A stretch of 64,000 nucleotides of DNA from Pseudomonas sp. CFBP13508 (GCF_005233515.1 NZ_QFZZ01000010.1:124001-188000), one strand, 5' to 3'; positions 50,425 through 60,384 are shown, counted from the first letter of the stretch. Notes: generated from the sequence alone by a model not told the origin. A program made the numbers and translations.

Positions 50425-51354
50425 ATGCTGCGTTTTGATGATTTGCAGTTGTTTGTCCGCGCGGCGGATCTGGGCAGCCTGTCGGCGGCGGCACGGGTGA
50501 TGGACATGTCCGCGGCGGTGGCCAGCGCGGCCTTGAAGCGCATCGAGCAGCAACTCGGTGCGCGGCTGCTGGCGCGGTCGACCCGCAGCCTGCGCCTCAC
50601 CGCCGAGGGCGAAGGCTTCCTTGAATATGCCCGCGCCGCCCTGAGCAATCTCGACGAAGGCCGTCGACTGCTCGCCAGCGGTCAGGATCAGGTCAGCGGG
50701 ATTTTGCAGCTTTCGGCGCCCTCGGACTTCGGCCGCAATCTGCTGCTGCCGTGGCTCGACGCGTTCCAGCGTGAACACCCGAAACTGACGGTGCGCCTGC
50801 TGCTTGGCGACCGCATCGCCGACCTGTTCCGGCAGCCGGTGGACATCGCCCTGCGCTATGGCGAGCCGGAGGATTCCAGCCTGATCGCCTTGCCCATCGC
50901 ACCGCACAATCGCCGCGTGTTGTGCGCATCTCCCGACTATCTGGCCCGGCATGGCGAGCCGCGCCAGCTCGAACAACTGGCCCAGCACAACTGCCTTTTG
51001 TACATGCTCGGCAGCCGCGTCCACGACCACTGGAGTTTTCACGATGGCAAGCGCGAAGTCGGCCTGACCGTGAGTGGCGACCGCTTCAGCGATGACGCCG
51101 ACGTAGTACGGCTATGGGCGTTGGCCGGTGCCGGCATTGCCTACAAATCCTGGCTGGACGTCGGCACCGATGTGCTCGCCGGGCGCCTCAAAGTGCTGAT
51201 GCCGGAACTGCTGTGTGAGCGCGCACCGCTGAATCTGTTGTGCGCCCATCGCGCACAATTGAGTAAGCCGGTGAACCTGCTGAGGGAGATGCTCGCCAGT
51301 CGTTGCGCCGAATTGAGTAGTCAATTTCCCGCTTTTCTCAAAGTCGATCATTAG
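50425..51354 (+). CDS. LysR-family transcriptional regulator
   Basis: The 309-residue regulator starts MLRFDDLQLFVRAADLGSLS, with a winged helix (AAARVMDMSAAVASAALKRIEQ) and a LysR-substrate domain. It is divergent from the ABM-oxidoreductase operon, so it probably controls it, the usual LTTR arrangement. The ligand is unknown; a quinone or electrophile would fit. Confidence 0.9.
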   Translation: MLRFDDLQLFVRAADLGSLSAAARVMDMSAAVASAALKRIEQQLGARLLARSTRSLRLTAEGEGFLEYARAALSNLDEGRRLLASGQDQVSGILQLSAPSDFGRNLLLPWLDAFQREHPKLTVRLLLGDRIADLFRQPVDIALRYGEPEDSSLIALPIAPHNRRVLCASPDYLARHGEPRQLEQLAQHNCLLYMLGSRVHDHWSFHDGKREVGLTVSGDRFSDDADVVRLWALAGAGIAYKSWLDVGTDVLAGRLKVLMPELLCERAPLNLLCAHRAQLSKPVNLLREMLASRCAELSSQFPAFLKVDH

Positions 51355-51670
51355 TCGCAGGCAAATAGAGAAATTTCTGTCAGGAACAATCGCCACCTGC
51401 GCAGGCCCAGGCGCAGGACGTCTGGCTTAACCCGCTTATACTAGCGCCCGCCTCATGCCTGCACTGACACCCGGCGCGCAGACCCCGTAACGCGTCGCCG
51501 GCTTTTGGTGACGGTTGCAACTTCTGCTGCCAGGTTGTGTGCCGGAGCAGCTGGTGTCGGTGGCATCCCTTGCTCCGATCCAGGGCGATATTCGCGTGTT
51601 GGCCGATGCCCTATAAGCGGCCAAGATGTCTCCGAGCGGTAGACGATACGATTCAACAGGGAGTGAACAT
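51355..51670. other. gap between LysR and ArsR-type genes
   Basis: No gene is called. TATACT near 51437-51442 may be a -10. A 33-codon frame beginning at a TTG (51515) looks lipobox-like but is too short to support. No repeats are obvious. Confidence 0.4.
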
Positions 51671-52405
51671 ATGGAACATGCACCGTGCATCAGCCAGATC
51701 GCGACATTGCTGGCCGACCCCAAGCGCAGCGCGATGATGTGGGCGTTGATGGATGGCTCGGCGCGGCAAGCCGAAGAGCTGGCGCTGCTGGCCGGACTGT
51801 CGCCGTCGTCGGCCAGTGCGCATCTGGGGCGATTGTCCGCAGGGGGGCTGTTGAACGTCGAAATGCGTGGGCGCAAACGCTTCTTTCGCCTGGCAGCGCC
51901 GGAAATCGGCGCGGCGATCGAAGCTTTGGCCAGCGCCACCATTGCCAGCGCGCCACGGCAAGTGCCCGCTGCGCTGAAACGCACCACGCCGATGGTCAGG
52001 CCGCAGGCGGCGCCGTCTTCGCTGTTGCGCGCGCGGTTCTGCGACGACCATCTGGGCGGCACCCTGGCGGCCGACCTGTATCAGCGCCTGCTCGATGCCG
52101 GCTGGATCGAACAGCTTGAGCAGCGGGTGGTGGTGACGCACAAAGGCTCCACCCAACTGGCGCAGCGCGGTGTGTTCATCCAGGCCCTGGCCCACCGCAA
52201 CGTGCAGGTCGCCTGCGCCTGCCCGGACTGGAGCGAGCGTCGTCCGCACATGGGCGGCTCACTGGGTGCGGCGCTGTTGCAGTTGTTCATGCAGTCCGGC
52301 TGGCTGACCTTGCCCAACGATTCCCGCGCCTTGCAGTTGACCGCCACCGGTCAGCGCGAAATCCATCGCTTTGCCAAGGAAACCGAGCTGGAAACAGCAT
52401 TCTAG
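51671..52405 (+). CDS. ArsR-family regulator with C-terminal extension
   Basis: The 244-residue protein starts MEHAPCISQIATLLADPKRS at 51671, with GGGAG upstream. The winged helix (LALLAGLSPSSASAHLGRLS) is ArsR-type. A long C-terminal region of about 140 residues carries Cys-x-Cys (QVACACPDW), a possible metal or redox site. This is longer than the usual 100-120 residue ArsR proteins. It is directly upstream of an MFS gene on the same strand, so it may control it. Confidence 0.82.
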   Translation: MEHAPCISQIATLLADPKRSAMMWALMDGSARQAEELALLAGLSPSSASAHLGRLSAGGLLNVEMRGRKRFFRLAAPEIGAAIEALASATIASAPRQVPAALKRTTPMVRPQAAPSSLLRARFCDDHLGGTLAADLYQRLLDAGWIEQLEQRVVVTHKGSTQLAQRGVFIQALAHRNVQVACACPDWSERRPHMGGSLGAALLQLFMQSGWLTLPNDSRALQLTATGQREIHRFAKETELETAF

Positions 52406-52533
52406 AGCGCTGCTCTGCAATGAGCTGGCGGGCAGCGTCGCGCACGACTGTGAACAGGTCGCATCCAGTACGACCTCCGAATGACCATCACGCACACTCG
52501 ATCCGGGGAATTTTTCGGATGGGGGAGCGCAAC

Positions 52534-53916
52534 ATGAATACACAACACTTCAGTGCGGCTGAGCGCCTGGAACGGCTGCCGCTCAGTGGTTATCACCGCG
52601 TCATTTTCATCATCATTGCGCTGGCGTTTTTCTTCGATTCCATGGATCTGGCGATGATGACTTTCCTGCTCGGCTCGATCAAAGCCGAGTTCGGCCTGAG
52701 CAGTGCGCAAGCCGGCCTGCTCGCCAGCTCAAGCTTTTTCGGCATGGTGCTGGGGGCGTCGTTGTCAGGGATGCTCGCCGACCGCTTCGGGCGCAAACCG
52801 GTGTTTCAGTGGAGCATCGTGTTGTGGGGCGTGGCCAGTTACCTCTGTTCGACAGCGCAGACGGTGGAGACATTGACGCTGTTCCGCATCCTGCTGGGGA
52901 TCGGCATGGGCATGGAGTTTCCCATCGCACAGTCGATGCTGTCGGAATTGATTCCGGCGCAACGACGCGGGCGCTACATCGCCCTGATGGACGGCTTCTG
53001 GCCGCTGGGTTTTGTCGCGGCGGGCGTGCTCTCGTACTTCCTGCTGCCGCTGATTGGCTGGCGCGATATCTTCCTGGTACTGGCGGTGCCTGCGGTATTT
53101 GTCCTGGCGATCCGCTTTTTCATCCCTGAGTCACCGCGATGGCTGGAACAGGCCGGGCGCGACGCCGACGCGGACAAAGTGTTGAACGGCATTGAAGCGC
53201 GGGTGCGTGCTTCGCTGGGCGGTGCAGCCTTGCCGGAACCGGTTCGTTTGCCACGCACGGTGACGCCACCGGGCAATTTCTTCTCGGCACTCAAGCAGAT
53301 CTGGTCGCCGCAATATCGCCAGCGCACGACGATGATCTGGAGTCTGTGGTTCTTCGCATTGCTGGGTTTCTACGGGCTGACTTCCTGGCTCAGCGCATTG
53401 CTGCAGCAGTCGGGTTTCGCCGTGACGCAATCGGTGTATTACACGGTGCTGATCTCGCTCGGCGGGATTCCCGGCTTCCTCATGGCGGCATGGCTGGTCG
53501 AGCGTTGGGGGCGTAAACCGGTGTGCATCGTCACCCTGCTCGGCGGCGGGGTGATGGCGTTTCTGTATGGGCAGAGTGCGGTATTCGGCGGCAACGTGGC
53601 GCTGCTGATCGGCACCGGATTGTTGATGCAGTTCTTTCTGTTCGGCATGTGGGCAGTGCTCTACACCTACACGCCGGAGCTGTATCCGACTTCAGCACGG
53701 GCAACCGGCTCGGGATTCGCCTCAGCCATCGGCCGCGTCGGCTCACTGCTCGGGCCATTGGTGACCGGGCTGGTGTTCCCGATTACCGGGCAGGGCGGAG
53801 TGTTCGCGCTGGGCGCGGCTTGCTTCGCGATTGCGGCGGGCGTGGTGTGGCTGTTCGGGATGGAGACGCGGGGCAAGACCCTTGAGGAGCTTACTGAAAC
53901 CGAAGTCACAGGCTAA
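52534..53916 (+). CDS. MFS aromatic-acid:H+ symporter-like transporter
   Basis: The 460-residue, 12-helix MFS protein belongs to the sugar/aromatic-acid branch: FFFDSMDLAMMTFLLG in helix 1, GMLADRFGRKPVFQW (motif A), IPESPRWLEQAGR, and LVERWGRKPVCIV in the second half. GTGLLMQFFLFGMWAVLYTYTPELYPT is typical. The ATG at 52534 follows GGGGGAG. It is 128 bp downstream of the ArsR-type gene. Substrate unknown; an aromatic or other organic acid is likely. Confidence 0.86.
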   Translation: MNTQHFSAAERLERLPLSGYHRVIFIIIALAFFFDSMDLAMMTFLLGSIKAEFGLSSAQAGLLASSSFFGMVLGASLSGMLADRFGRKPVFQWSIVLWGVASYLCSTAQTVETLTLFRILLGIGMGMEFPIAQSMLSELIPAQRRGRYIALMDGFWPLGFVAAGVLSYFLLPLIGWRDIFLVLAVPAVFVLAIRFFIPESPRWLEQAGRDADADKVLNGIEARVRASLGGAALPEPVRLPRTVTPPGNFFSALKQIWSPQYRQRTTMIWSLWFFALLGFYGLTSWLSALLQQSGFAVTQSVYYTVLISLGGIPGFLMAAWLVERWGRKPVCIVTLLGGGVMAFLYGQSAVFGGNVALLIGTGLLMQFFLFGMWAVLYTYTPELYPTSARATGSGFASAIGRVGSLLGPLVTGLVFPITGQGGVFALGAACFAIAAGVVWLFGMETRGKTLEELTETEVTG

Positions 53917-53929
53917 CGCTGACCAAAAC

Positions 53930-54020
53930 TGTGGGAGCGAGCTTGCTCGCGAAAGCGGTGTATCAAACAACATCTGCGTTGGATGACACACCGTATTCGC
54001 GAGCAAGCTCGCTCCCACAT
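53930..54020. repeat. REPIN (head to head)
   Basis: Facing REP palindromes (variant GAGCTTGCTCGC), with an inner GGTGTATCA/TGACACACC stem, between the MFS and deaminase genes. Confidence 0.85.
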
Positions 54021-54047
54021 TGGGTTATGCAGGTGATGCGGTGTTGC

Positions 54048-55001
54048 TTACGGTTTCACCAACCGCGCATCCAGGCTGTTCTGCGCCAGGCGCTTGGCCT
54101 GATCCTGGGTCATGCCCAGATGCTCGTGCAGCGCATGGAAGTTCTCGGTCACGTACCCGCCGAAATACGCCGGGTCATCGGAGTTCACCGTGACCTTCAC
54201 GCCGCGCTCGAGCATGTCGAGGATGTTGTGCTGCGACATGTGATCGAACACGCAGAGCTTGGTGTTCGACAGCGGGCACACGGTCAGCGGAATCTGCTCG
54301 TCGATGATCCGCTGCATCAGGCGCTCGTCTTCGATGGCGCGCACGCCATGGTCGATGCGCTGGATTTTCAGCAGGTCGATGGCTTCCCAGATGTACTCCG
54401 GCGGGCCTTCTTCACCGGCGTGGGCGACGGTGAGGAAGCCTTCGTCGCGGGCGCGATCGAAGACACGTTTGAACTTGCTCGGCGGATGGCCCATCTCGGA
54501 ACTGTCGAGCCCGACCGCGACAAACGCATCACGGAACGGCAGCGCCTGATCGAGGGTTTTCTGCGCTTCGTCTTCGCTGAGGTGGCGCAGGAAGCTGAGG
54601 ATCAAACCGCTGCTGATGCCCAGTTGCGTCTCGCCATCCTTGAGGGCGGCGGCGATGCCGTTGAGCACCACTTCGAACGGGATGCCCCGGTCGGTGTGAG
54701 TCTGCGGATCGAAGAACGGTTCGGTATGAATCACGTTCTGTGCTTTGCAGCGCAGCAGGTAGGCCCAGGTCAGGTCGTAGAAATCCTGCGAGGTGCGCAG
54801 CACATCGGCGCCCTGGTAATACAGGTCGAGAAATTCCTGCAGATTGTTGAAGGCGTAGGCCTTGCGCAGGGTTTCGACGTCGCTCCACGGCAGGGCGATC
54901 TTGTTGCGTTCGGCCAGGGCGAACAGCAGTTCAGGCTCCAGCGAACCTTCCAGATGCAGGTGCAGTTCGGCTTTGGGCAGGGCGTTGAGCCAGTCGTACA
55001 T
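54048..55001 (-). CDS. add: adenine/adenosine deaminase
   Basis: The 317-residue metal-dependent hydrolase belongs to the adenosine-deaminase superfamily: HxH in KAELHLHLEGS (about 15-25), AHAGEEGPP, HGVRAIED and VNSDDPAYFGG give the remaining metal and catalytic residues. It deaminates adenine or adenosine. In P. aeruginosa the matching protein (PA0148, recall) prefers adenine. It lies in a purine cluster with 8-oxoguanine deaminase and a nucleoside-type ABC importer. Confidence 0.9.
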   Translation of the reverse strand: MYDWLNALPKAELHLHLEGSLEPELLFALAERNKIALPWSDVETLRKAYAFNNLQEFLDLYYQGADVLRTSQDFYDLTWAYLLRCKAQNVIHTEPFFDPQTHTDRGIPFEVVLNGIAAALKDGETQLGISSGLILSFLRHLSEDEAQKTLDQALPFRDAFVAVGLDSSEMGHPPSKFKRVFDRARDEGFLTVAHAGEEGPPEYIWEAIDLLKIQRIDHGVRAIEDERLMQRIIDEQIPLTVCPLSNTKLCVFDHMSQHNILDMLERGVKVTVNSDDPAYFGGYVTENFHALHEHLGMTQDQAKRLAQNSLDARLVKP

Positions 55002-55081
55002 AGTCTTTTCTCATCAGGTGCAATGCCGGCATTCTACAGAGGCTGGCCGCAACAATTGGCAAAACCTGACCAGGTGATCGA

Positions 55082-56047
55082 TCAAACCGCCTCTTGCTCG
55101 CGACGATAGGCATAGGTATCGGCGAAGCGCGACAGCAGGAATTGCGCACAGGTGGTGGTCGGATATTTCGCCGGGTGCTGTGCATCCTGGCAACCGGGCA
55201 GGCATTCGATGCGCGTGTCCGGGTGCGGTTCGGCGAAGAACGGCATCGAATAGCGATCCACACCCAGCGGGCTGATCACCCGGTGCGGCGTCGAGCGATA
55301 ACGGTCGTTGCTCCAGCGCGCCATCATGTCGCCTAGGTTGACCACGAACGTGCCGTCAATCGGTGGCGCGTCGATCCATTCACCATTGACGTTCTTCACC
55401 TGCAAACCGCCGGCGCTGTCCTGATAGAGCAGGGTGATGCAGCCGTAATCGGTATGGGCCCCGGCACCTTGTTGCTCGGCGGAGCTGGCGGTGTGACGCG
55501 GCGGATAATGGATCATGCGCAACACGCTGACCGGGTCGACAAAGCGCGAATCGAAGAAGTCGCGCTCGATGCCCAGCGCAATGGTCATCGCCCGCAACAG
55601 GGTTTGCGCCAGCGCCTGCATGTCGAGGTAATGCTGCTCCATCAGGGCTTCCCAGCCGGGTTGCGCCGGATGCCGATTGGGGCCGCGCAAGGGTTTTTCC
55701 GCGAGCACCTCGGGATGCTCGTTCGGCAGGTGCAGGCCCATGTCGAAGGTTTCTTTCAGATCGCTGGGTTTGTCCGGGTCCAACTGCTCGGTGGCAATCG
55801 CACCGTAGCCACGATGGTGGCGGGTCTGGGTAATATCGATTTTGAGCTTTTCTGCGGCGGGCAAGGCGAAGAAGCGCTGGGCGTGATCGAGCAGATCGTC
55901 GATGCGCTGCGCCGAGATCGGATGGCCCTTGATGTAGAAAAACCCCCATTCGCGACAGGCTTGGTCGATTTGTTCGGCCACCGCAGGCCAGGCGTTTTCG
56001 TCGTCGCCATAGAGCGGGCTGATGTCGATGATCGGAAGCTGATCCAT
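55082..56047 (-). CDS. isopenicillin-N-synthase-like 2-oxoglutarate/Fe(II) dioxygenase
   Basis: The 321-residue protein starts MDQLPIIDISPLYGDDEN, with iron ligands in AGAHTDYGCI (H and D) and in STPHRVISP (H), and R/S in DRYSMPFF for 2-oxoglutarate. It belongs to the large IPNS/DIOX family; the substrate is unknown. It lies between adenine deaminase and the BMP-type binding protein, on the same strand, so a purine-related oxidation is plausible (PA0147 in P. aeruginosa by recall). Confidence 0.85.
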   Translation of the reverse strand: MDQLPIIDISPLYGDDENAWPAVAEQIDQACREWGFFYIKGHPISAQRIDDLLDHAQRFFALPAAEKLKIDITQTRHHRGYGAIATEQLDPDKPSDLKETFDMGLHLPNEHPEVLAEKPLRGPNRHPAQPGWEALMEQHYLDMQALAQTLLRAMTIALGIERDFFDSRFVDPVSVLRMIHYPPRHTASSAEQQGAGAHTDYGCITLLYQDSAGGLQVKNVNGEWIDAPPIDGTFVVNLGDMMARWSNDRYRSTPHRVISPLGVDRYSMPFFAEPHPDTRIECLPGCQDAQHPAKYPTTTCAQFLLSRFADTYAYRREQEAV

Positions 56048-56078
56048 ACACAATCCTTGAATACGCTGTGTTTCCAAT

Positions 56079-56168
56079 GTGGGAGCGAGCCTGCTCGCGA
56101 AGAGGGAGTGTCAGACAACATTTTTGTTTAATGACACACCGCTTTCGCGAGCAGGCTCGCTCCCACAG
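56079..56168. repeat. REPIN (head to head)
   Basis: Facing REP palindromes with inner GTGTCA/TGACAC stem. Confidence 0.85.
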
Positions 56169-56192
56169 GGTTCTGTGTGGTGAATCGGGGGA

Positions 56193-57266
56193 CTACTTCG
56201 GCATCTCGGCCTTCATGCCCTCAACGTAATAATTCATCGAAGCCAGTTCCGCATTGGTCGCGCTCACGCCCGCGGGGATTTTTTCCACACCGGCCTGATC
56301 CTTGATCGGCCCGGTAAACGGCTGCAATGCGCCGCTCTTGATGTCGGCGATCAACTGCTCGGCTTCGGCTTTCACCGGCGCCGGCACCAGGTCGCTGATC
56401 GGCAGTTCCACCGTGCCTTCCTTCAAACCACCCCAGTAGTCCTGGGATTTCCATGTGTGGTCGATCACGCTCTGCGTCGCCTGAATGTAATGCGGCGCCC
56501 AGTCGTTAACGATAGAGGTCAGCACCGCTTTGGGGCCGAAGTGGGCCATGTCCGAGGCATAGCCCACGGCATACACGCCGCGCCGTTCGGCAGCCTGGAT
56601 TGGCGCCGGGCTGTCGGTGTGCTGGAACACCACGTCGACGCCCTGATCGATCAGCGCGTTGGCGGCATCGGCTTCCTTGCCCGGATCGAACCAGGAGTTG
56701 ACCCACACCACTTTGATTTCGGTGCCAGGGTTGTACTTGTTCAAGGCCAACTGGATGGCGTTGATGTCGCGGATCACTTCCGGAATCGGGAACGAGGCGA
56801 CGTAGCCGATCTTCTTGGTCTTGGTCATCTTCGCCGCGAGGAAACCGCCGACGTAACGGCCCTCGTAAGTGCGCGCCAGGTAGGTGCCGAGGTTCTTGTC
56901 CTGCTTGTAGCCGGTGGCGTGTTCGAAAGTGACCTTGGGGAATTGCTTGGCGACTTTCACTGTCGGGTTCATGTAGCCGAAAGACGTGGTGAAGATCAGG
57001 TCATATTTGTCCTTGGCCATGTTGCGGATCACCCGCTCGGCGTCGGCGCCCTCGGCGACGTTTTCCACGTAGTTGGTGGTGATCTGCGTGCCGAGTTTTT
57101 CCGCCAGGGCCTTGCGCCCCTGTTCGTGCTGATACGTCCAGCCGTGGTCACCGATCGGGCCGATGTAGACGAAACCGACCTTCAGCGGATCGGCAGCGCT
57201 GGCGCTCAGGCTGATTCCCAGACCGATGGCGGCGTACAGCAGTTTGTGCAGCGGACGTATTGGCAT
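56193..57266 (-). CDS. BMP-family (PnrA-like) substrate-binding protein
   Basis: The 357-residue periplasmic protein has a signal peptide (LLYAAIGLGISLSASAA) and the BMP/PnrA fold: KVGFVYIGPIGDHGWTYQHE, FTTSFGYMNP and VFQHTDSPAPIQAAERRG. Such proteins bind purine nucleosides or related bases for ABC importers. The ATG at 57266 has GGAG upstream. It most likely serves the permeases and ATPase encoded at 61.3-64 kb, although that operon is separate. Confidence 0.87.
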   Translation of the reverse strand: MPIRPLHKLLYAAIGLGISLSASAADPLKVGFVYIGPIGDHGWTYQHEQGRKALAEKLGTQITTNYVENVAEGADAERVIRNMAKDKYDLIFTTSFGYMNPTVKVAKQFPKVTFEHATGYKQDKNLGTYLARTYEGRYVGGFLAAKMTKTKKIGYVASFPIPEVIRDINAIQLALNKYNPGTEIKVVWVNSWFDPGKEADAANALIDQGVDVVFQHTDSPAPIQAAERRGVYAVGYASDMAHFGPKAVLTSIVNDWAPHYIQATQSVIDHTWKSQDYWGGLKEGTVELPISDLVPAPVKAEAEQLIADIKSGALQPFTGPIKDQAGVEKIPAGVSATNAELASMNYYVEGMKAEMPK

Positions 57267-57358
57267 GAACCCGAACTCCATTTTGTTGTGTGTGCTCAGG
57301 GCCAATGCAAATTGCTGACCAACAGGACAACAAACACATTTGAAAACGCGGCGCGGCC

Positions 57359-57420
57359 TTCGCGAGCAGGCTCGCTCCCACAGGGACGCATTTCAATGTG
57401 GGAGCGAGCCTGCTCGCGAA
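57359..57420. repeat. REP pair, tail to tail
   Basis: Outward-facing REPs separated by about 15 bp, upstream of the BMP gene. Confidence 0.85.
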
Positions 57421-57552
57421 GAGGCCGGCAAGGCCAATAAAAGTGCATGCCTGAATCCAGCTGCCATCGCGTGGTGCGCAAAGATGTAACGAAACGTTAG
57501 CGCCGCGCGGCAGTCAGTAGCTTCATCAGCTCTTTTCGGCAAAAGGCCCGTC

Positions 57553-58644
57553 ATGCTCTCGATCCTCAAACAAGAAAGCTTCCTGCTGCTGGCAGTCCTT
57601 GCCGCGTGCGTCGCTTATCCACTGGAACATTGGATGCTGCACAGCGGCCAGATCGTCGCGCTGGGCGGCGGCCTGCTGCTGATCGCCTTTATCGTCGCCG
57701 CTTCGATGCGCGTCGCTCATCACGCCGAACTGCTCGCGGAAAAGGTCGGCGACCCCTATGGCACGATGATCCTCACGCTCTCGGCGGTGCTGGTCGAAGT
57801 GGTGATCCTGGCGATCATGATGAGCAACGAGGCCTCGGCGACGCTGGTGCGCGACACGATCTATTCAGCGGTCATGCTCGACATCAACGGCATCCTCGGC
57901 CTCGCCGCTTTGATGGGCGGGATCAAACACGGCGAGCAGTCCTACAACGACGATTCGGCGCGCAGCTACAGCGTGATGATCCTCACTGCGATGGGCGTGT
58001 CGATGGTGGTCCCGGAGTTCATTCCCGAGGCCAACTGGAAGATGTATTCGGCGTTCACCATTGGCGCGATGATGGTGCTCTACGCGCTGTTCCTGCGCAT
58101 GCAGGTCGGCCCGCACAGTTACTTTTTCAGCTACAGCTATCCGGACAAACGGCGCAAGAAGGAGCCGGTCGAGCAGGAGCCGAAGCCGGTAAGCCTGGCG
58201 CTGTCGATCGGCATTCTGGTGTCGGGGGTAGTGATCATCGGCGCACTGGCCGAGGTGATGTCCAAGACTCTCGATCTGGGCCTGGAAGGCACGGGCGCGC
58301 CGCCGGTGATCACGGCGATTCTGGTGGCAGCGATTTCCGCCGCGCCGGAGATTCTCACCGCACTGCGTGCGGCACTGGCCAATCGCATGCAGTCGGTGGT
58401 CAACATTGCGATGGGCGCGTCACTGTCGACGGTGATTCTGACCGTACCGGTGATGGAAGCGATGGCGCTGTACACCGGCCAGCCGTTTCAAATGGCGATG
58501 ACCCCAGTGCAAACGGTGATGATCTTCATCACCCTGATCGTCAGCGCGATCAACCTCAATGACGGCGAGACCAACGCCATTGAGGGGATGACGCACTTTG
58601 TACTGTTTGCCACGTTCATCATGCTGTCGCTACTGGGCCTTTAG
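57553..58644 (+). CDS. ChaA/y4hA-type Ca2+(Na+,K+)/H+ antiporter
   Basis: The 363-residue protein has about ten to eleven membrane helices. It has the two cation-exchanger alpha repeats: GTMILTLSAVLVEVVILAIM near residue 75 and a second copy in AAISAAPEILTALRAALA, with acidic residues in each. It resembles ChaA and the Rhizobium y4hA ionic transporter. It is the only plus-strand gene in the purine region, with no evident link to it. Confidence 0.86.
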   Translation: MLSILKQESFLLLAVLAACVAYPLEHWMLHSGQIVALGGGLLLIAFIVAASMRVAHHAELLAEKVGDPYGTMILTLSAVLVEVVILAIMMSNEASATLVRDTIYSAVMLDINGILGLAALMGGIKHGEQSYNDDSARSYSVMILTAMGVSMVVPEFIPEANWKMYSAFTIGAMMVLYALFLRMQVGPHSYFFSYSYPDKRRKKEPVEQEPKPVSLALSIGILVSGVVIIGALAEVMSKTLDLGLEGTGAPPVITAILVAAISAAPEILTALRAALANRMQSVVNIAMGASLSTVILTVPVMEAMALYTGQPFQMAMTPVQTVMIFITLIVSAINLNDGETNAIEGMTHFVLFATFIMLSLLGL

Positions 58645-58660
58645 GGCTGACAGATACCCA

Positions 58661-58750
58661 TGTGGGAGCGAGCCTGCTCGCGAAAACGGTGTGTCATCCA
58701 ACAAACATGTTGTCTGACACTCCTTCTTCGCGAGCAGGCTCGCTCCCACA
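58661..58750. repeat. REPIN (head to head)
   Basis: Facing REPs with inner GTGTCA/TGACAC pairing. Confidence 0.85.
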
Positions 58751-58768
58751 GTTTTGAACGGCGGTGAG

Positions 58769-60127
58769 TCAGGTCCCGGCGATCAGTTGGCGAGCGGCTT
58801 GACTGTGATCGGCAATCAGCCCTTTCAGATCCAACCCTTCAACCTGACCACCAACCACACGCCACTTGCCGCCAATCATCACTCGATCCGCCCGATCCGC
58901 GCCGCACAACAACAGCGCCGAAATCGGATCATGGCTACCGGAGAAACGCAGTTCATCGAGCTTGAACAACGCGAGATCCGCCTGTTTGCCGACGGCGATT
59001 TCGCCGATGTCAGTGCGACCGAGCAGGCTCGCCGAACCTTTGGTCGCCCAGCCCAGCACGCGCTCCGGGGTGATCTTTTCGGCGCCGTAACGCAGGCGCT
59101 GGATGTACAGGGCCTGACGCGCTTCGAGGATCATGTTCGAGGCATCGTTGGACGCCGAACCGTCGACGCCAAGACCGAACAGCGCGCCGGCGTCGGTCAG
59201 CTCGATGCTCGGGCAGATGCCGGACGCCAGGCGCATGTTCGAGCTTGGGCAGTGGCAGATGCCGGTACCGGCCTGGCCGAGGCGGGCGATTTCGTCGGGG
59301 TTGAAATGGATGCCGTGGGCCAGCCAGGTACGTGGGCCGAGCCAGCCGACGCTGTCCAGATAATCGACGGTGCGCAGACCGAAACGTTGCAGGCAGAAGT
59401 CTTCTTCATCAAGGGTTTCAGCGAGATGGGTGTGCAGACGCACATCGAGTTTGTTCGCCAGATCAGCGCTGGCCGACATGATTTCCGGGGTCACCGAAAA
59501 TGGCGAACATGGCGCCAGGGCGATCTGGATCTGCGCGCCGTCGCCACGCTCGTGATACTCGTGAATCAGCCGCTGGCTGTCGTCGAGAATCACCTGACCT
59601 TCCTGCACCGTTTGTTGCGGAGGCAGGCCGCCGTCCTTCTCGCCAAGGCTCATCGAGCCGCGCGTGAGCATGGCGCGCATACCCAGTTCACGCACCGTTT
59701 CGACCTGCACGTCGATGGCGTTTTCCAGACCATCCGGGAACAGATAGTGATGGTCGGCAGCGGTGGTGCAACCGGAGAGCAGCAATTCGGCCAGCGCCAC
59801 TTTGGTGGCGAGGGCGAGTTTTTCCGGGGTCAGCCTCGCCCATACCGGGTACAGGGTTTTCAGCCACGGAAAGAGCGGTTGATTGACCACCGGCGCCCAA
59901 GCGCGGGTCAGGGTTTGATAGAAGTGATGGTGAGTGTTGATCAGGCCCGGCAGGACCACATGCTCGCGGGCATCGAACACTTCATTGCACGGCGCCGACG
60001 GCTGCTGACCGGCAGCGAGGACTTCGACGATGACACCGTCTTGCACGACTAGACCGCCACGGGCATCAAGCTCGTTGGAGGTGAAAATGGCGAGGGGATT
60101 TTTTAACCAGGTACGGGTCGCAGGCAT
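58769..60127 (-). CDS. 8-oxoguanine deaminase (Atz/Trz amidohydrolase)
   Basis: The 452-residue amidohydrolase contains an HxH-type metal site (INTHHHFYQTL), HTHLAET, HGIHFN and the catalytic Asp in LGVDGSASND. It has the same look as P. aeruginosa PA0142, whose product deaminates 8-oxoguanine to urate (recall of literature). Such an enzyme salvages or removes oxidised guanine. It is upstream of the SDR and permease genes in genomic order but transcribed leftward with them. Confidence 0.88.
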   Translation of the reverse strand: MPATRTWLKNPLAIFTSNELDARGGLVVQDGVIVEVLAAGQQPSAPCNEVFDAREHVVLPGLINTHHHFYQTLTRAWAPVVNQPLFPWLKTLYPVWARLTPEKLALATKVALAELLLSGCTTAADHHYLFPDGLENAIDVQVETVRELGMRAMLTRGSMSLGEKDGGLPPQQTVQEGQVILDDSQRLIHEYHERGDGAQIQIALAPCSPFSVTPEIMSASADLANKLDVRLHTHLAETLDEEDFCLQRFGLRTVDYLDSVGWLGPRTWLAHGIHFNPDEIARLGQAGTGICHCPSSNMRLASGICPSIELTDAGALFGLGVDGSASNDASNMILEARQALYIQRLRYGAEKITPERVLGWATKGSASLLGRTDIGEIAVGKQADLALFKLDELRFSGSHDPISALLLCGADRADRVMIGGKWRVVGGQVEGLDLKGLIADHSQAARQLIAGT

Positions 60128-60279
60128 TGTGGCCGGCTCCTCTGAAAGTTGGGTTCAGGGTTGCCAGCTCAGTGTTGCCCTGTCTGCTGATCCAGGGTCG
60201 CCGCGAAGGACGAGGCGCGCAGTTTCAAACAAATCGCAGCGCCGGGCAAGCGCCACCCGACCATTCACCATCATCCCCC

Positions 60280-60368
60280 TGTGGGAGCGAGCCTGCTCGC
60301 GAAGGCGTCATGTCAGTCGATACAGATTTACCTGACAGATCGTATTCGCGAGCAGGCTCGCTCCCACA
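60280..60368. repeat. REPIN (head to head)
   Basis: Facing REPs between the deaminase and SDR genes. Confidence 0.85.
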
Positions 60369-60384
60369 TCGGGATTTTCAGTGC

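Noticed and set aside
51515..51616. 33-codon frame starting at TTG with LLLPGCVPEQ, lipobox-like
   Set aside because: Too short, no convincing ribosome site and no recognised family; could be chance.
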